Assembly: GCF_012273895.1 (NCBI RefSeq)
Contig: NC_052113.1
Coordinates: 3,152,195 to 3,216,194 of the forward strand
Direction of reading: 5' to 3'
Length of the DNA stretch: 64,000 nt
DNA from: Zerene cesonia
Taxonomy: Eukaryota > Arthropoda > Insecta > Lepidoptera > Pieridae
How positions within the stretch are numbered: position 1 is the stretch's first letter; every line of letters begins with the position of its first letter. Of the stretch, positions 62,862 through 64,000 are shown piece by piece. A program made the position numbers and the translations under genes. The notes beneath the pieces are model-generated. The model did no database searches, had not been told where the DNA came from, and worked only from the letters and a program-made list of their open reading frames with translations.

Positions 62862-63000
62862 GCCCCCGTGACCCCTTCAATGAAGCGGCCCGACGGAACA
62901 CCGTGGAATTTTAATCGGTAGGAATCCGACATAACCCACGGCTCCTTTCCCCAGAGGCCATGGTAGATAGATATACAGCCTCTGTAAGATTTCCCCATTA
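62862..63000 (+). repeat. Dispersed repeat family, copy 3 of 3
   Basis: 'GACGGAACACCGTGGAATTT', 'TCGGTAGGAATCCGACATAA' and 'CCCACGGCTCCTTTCC' follow the same order as 30667-30790, and the end 'GTAAGATTTCCCCATTAAAA' parallels 'GCAAGATTTCATCACTAAAA' there. Confidence 0.65.
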
Positions 63001-63003
63001 AAA

Positions 63004-63061
63004 TGGCCAATCAAAAATAAGTAATAACCTTCTGGCCAACCAAAGATAAGTAATAACCTTC
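63004..63061. repeat. 29-base tandem duplication
   Basis: Two adjacent copies of TGGCCAA.CAAA.ATAAGTA followed by ATAACCTTC, with two differences. It lies directly after the dispersed repeat copy. Confidence 0.8.
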
Positions 63062-63455
63062 TGATAAACGCAATATATGAATTCCCTAATCACCATGGCA
63101 ACAGTGCGACGTATCTGTTGTTAACAGCTAATTATGTACAACGATTATGGTGGATTAATTGTGGCTTCAAATGGCGGCGCGGGTGACCTGCCATTTGATG
63201 CTACAGGTTAGGTAGCGTATACATAAGTGAGAATATTTAGAGAATATTTTGTATTTAGCTACAATGTTTAACAACGCTCTCTATCTAAAATAATCTATAG
63301 GTATAAGCGGAATATGATGTGACAAATCAAAACACATTTGCGAACACTTTAACGGTTTTTTTTTCTACTTTTCTAATTTTTACAAAACGTATCTCCCAAA
63401 GCATTAAATACGTATCACTTTGTAGGTTTATAAAATTTACAATCTAAGTGAAACC

Positions 63456-63457
<2 letters not shown>

Positions 63458-63527
<70 letters not shown>
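63458..63527. repeat. TA dinucleotide microsatellite
   Basis: About 35 uninterrupted TA units (70 bases). Confidence 0.97.
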
Positions 63528-63530
<3 letters not shown>

Positions 63531-64000
63531 TTCTCGTATATGAAGCATCAGAAAGTTCCCTAAGATGCTTTGAGCCTCGTAGTGATTGCTTGTTTAAAAA
63601 CTAAGACCGTACAATGCACTTTGTTATTATACTTTCATTCATTAGCTTTATTCTTCGGAATCATTTGTTTCGCAAACAATTGCGGTATAAATAAAAATTG
63701 TAATTCGTTCACATAAGAAATTCGAGAATTGTAAGTCACAAAGATATTATACACGAAAGTTTTTTGTTTAGTTATTTTCTTTATCTAATTATTCGAATCT
63801 AATTGATTATTATGGACACAGAGTAATTTGAGACGAAAGCAAATCCTTTAATTAGACAAACAATATACACAATTCAATGGTAAGTTATTATTGGCATAAA
63901 ATAATATGACAAAGTTATATGTAATTTATACGATTAGACTCCCTTGAATAAAACTTGTACACGTGTGTGGTTATGGTAATTTATTGCATTGTTTCGTTTT

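Larger units (their letters stand above)
52902..64000. other. Region upstream of the phospholipase B-like gene
   Basis: No coding gene seen in 11 kb. It contains candidate untranslated exons (54170-54330, 57218-57430 and 62365-62477, minus strand), a 26-base palindrome (56890-56915), a LINE tail (61250-61640), a dispersed repeat (62862-63000), a 29-base tandem duplication (63004-63061) and a TA microsatellite (63458-63527). The short open frames at 55033, 59750, 60094, 60766 and 61901 have no recognisable family. Confidence 0.55.

Overview
The window is a piece of an insect nuclear genome, almost certainly a moth or butterfly (Lepidoptera). It is AT-rich, the genes have long introns, and there are many copies of short repeats typical of Lepidoptera. 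These include Lep1-type Helitrons ending in a GC-rich hairpin followed by CTAG, non-LTR retrotransposon 3' tails, and tRNA-like SINEs. Two 1000-base runs of N (10060-11059 and 51171-52170) are assembly gaps. The species cannot be named from the sequence alone.

Five protein-coding genes are supported, and all lie on the minus strand. (1) 1-6341: Mediator subunit 1 (MED1); 13 exons are visible and the 3' end lies beyond position 1. (2) 17104 to about 26160: the orcokinin neuropeptide gene. It has a TATA-box promoter with a noncoding first exon near 26.1 kb, two shared coding exons, and two alternative 3' halves encoding the orcokinin-B and orcokinin-A precursors. (3) 32369-40027: a complete nine-exon gustatory receptor of the insect sugar-receptor clade (432 residues). 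(4) 42507-45148: the ESCRT-III subunit CHMP2B, six exons, 210 residues. (5) 46505-52664: a phospholipase B-like / lamina-ancestor protein, nine coding exons, 676 residues. Its 5' UTR is spliced and may extend tens of kilobases upstream. I assembled these models by matching splice sites and reading frames by eye. In every gene each exon joins the next in phase, which is the main support for the models.

The rest is intergenic or intronic DNA: 6.4-17.1 kb, 21.8-26.1 kb (first orcokinin intron), 26.2-32.3 kb, 40.1-42.2 kb, 45.2-46.5 kb and 52.9-64 kb. These stretches hold transposon relics, microsatellites, several strong inverted repeats and a few orphan splice-site patterns that may be untranslated exons.

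The genes do not form an obvious pathway. The points most worth a second look are the orcokinin locus (alternative A/B halves, with a B-like peptide encoded inside an A-specific exon), a serine where the phospholipase B-like family carries its nucleophile cysteine, a 630-base inverted SINE composite between perfect 12-base target duplications, a SINE tail shared between different tRNA-like heads, and a block of three very GC-rich exons in otherwise AT-rich MED1.
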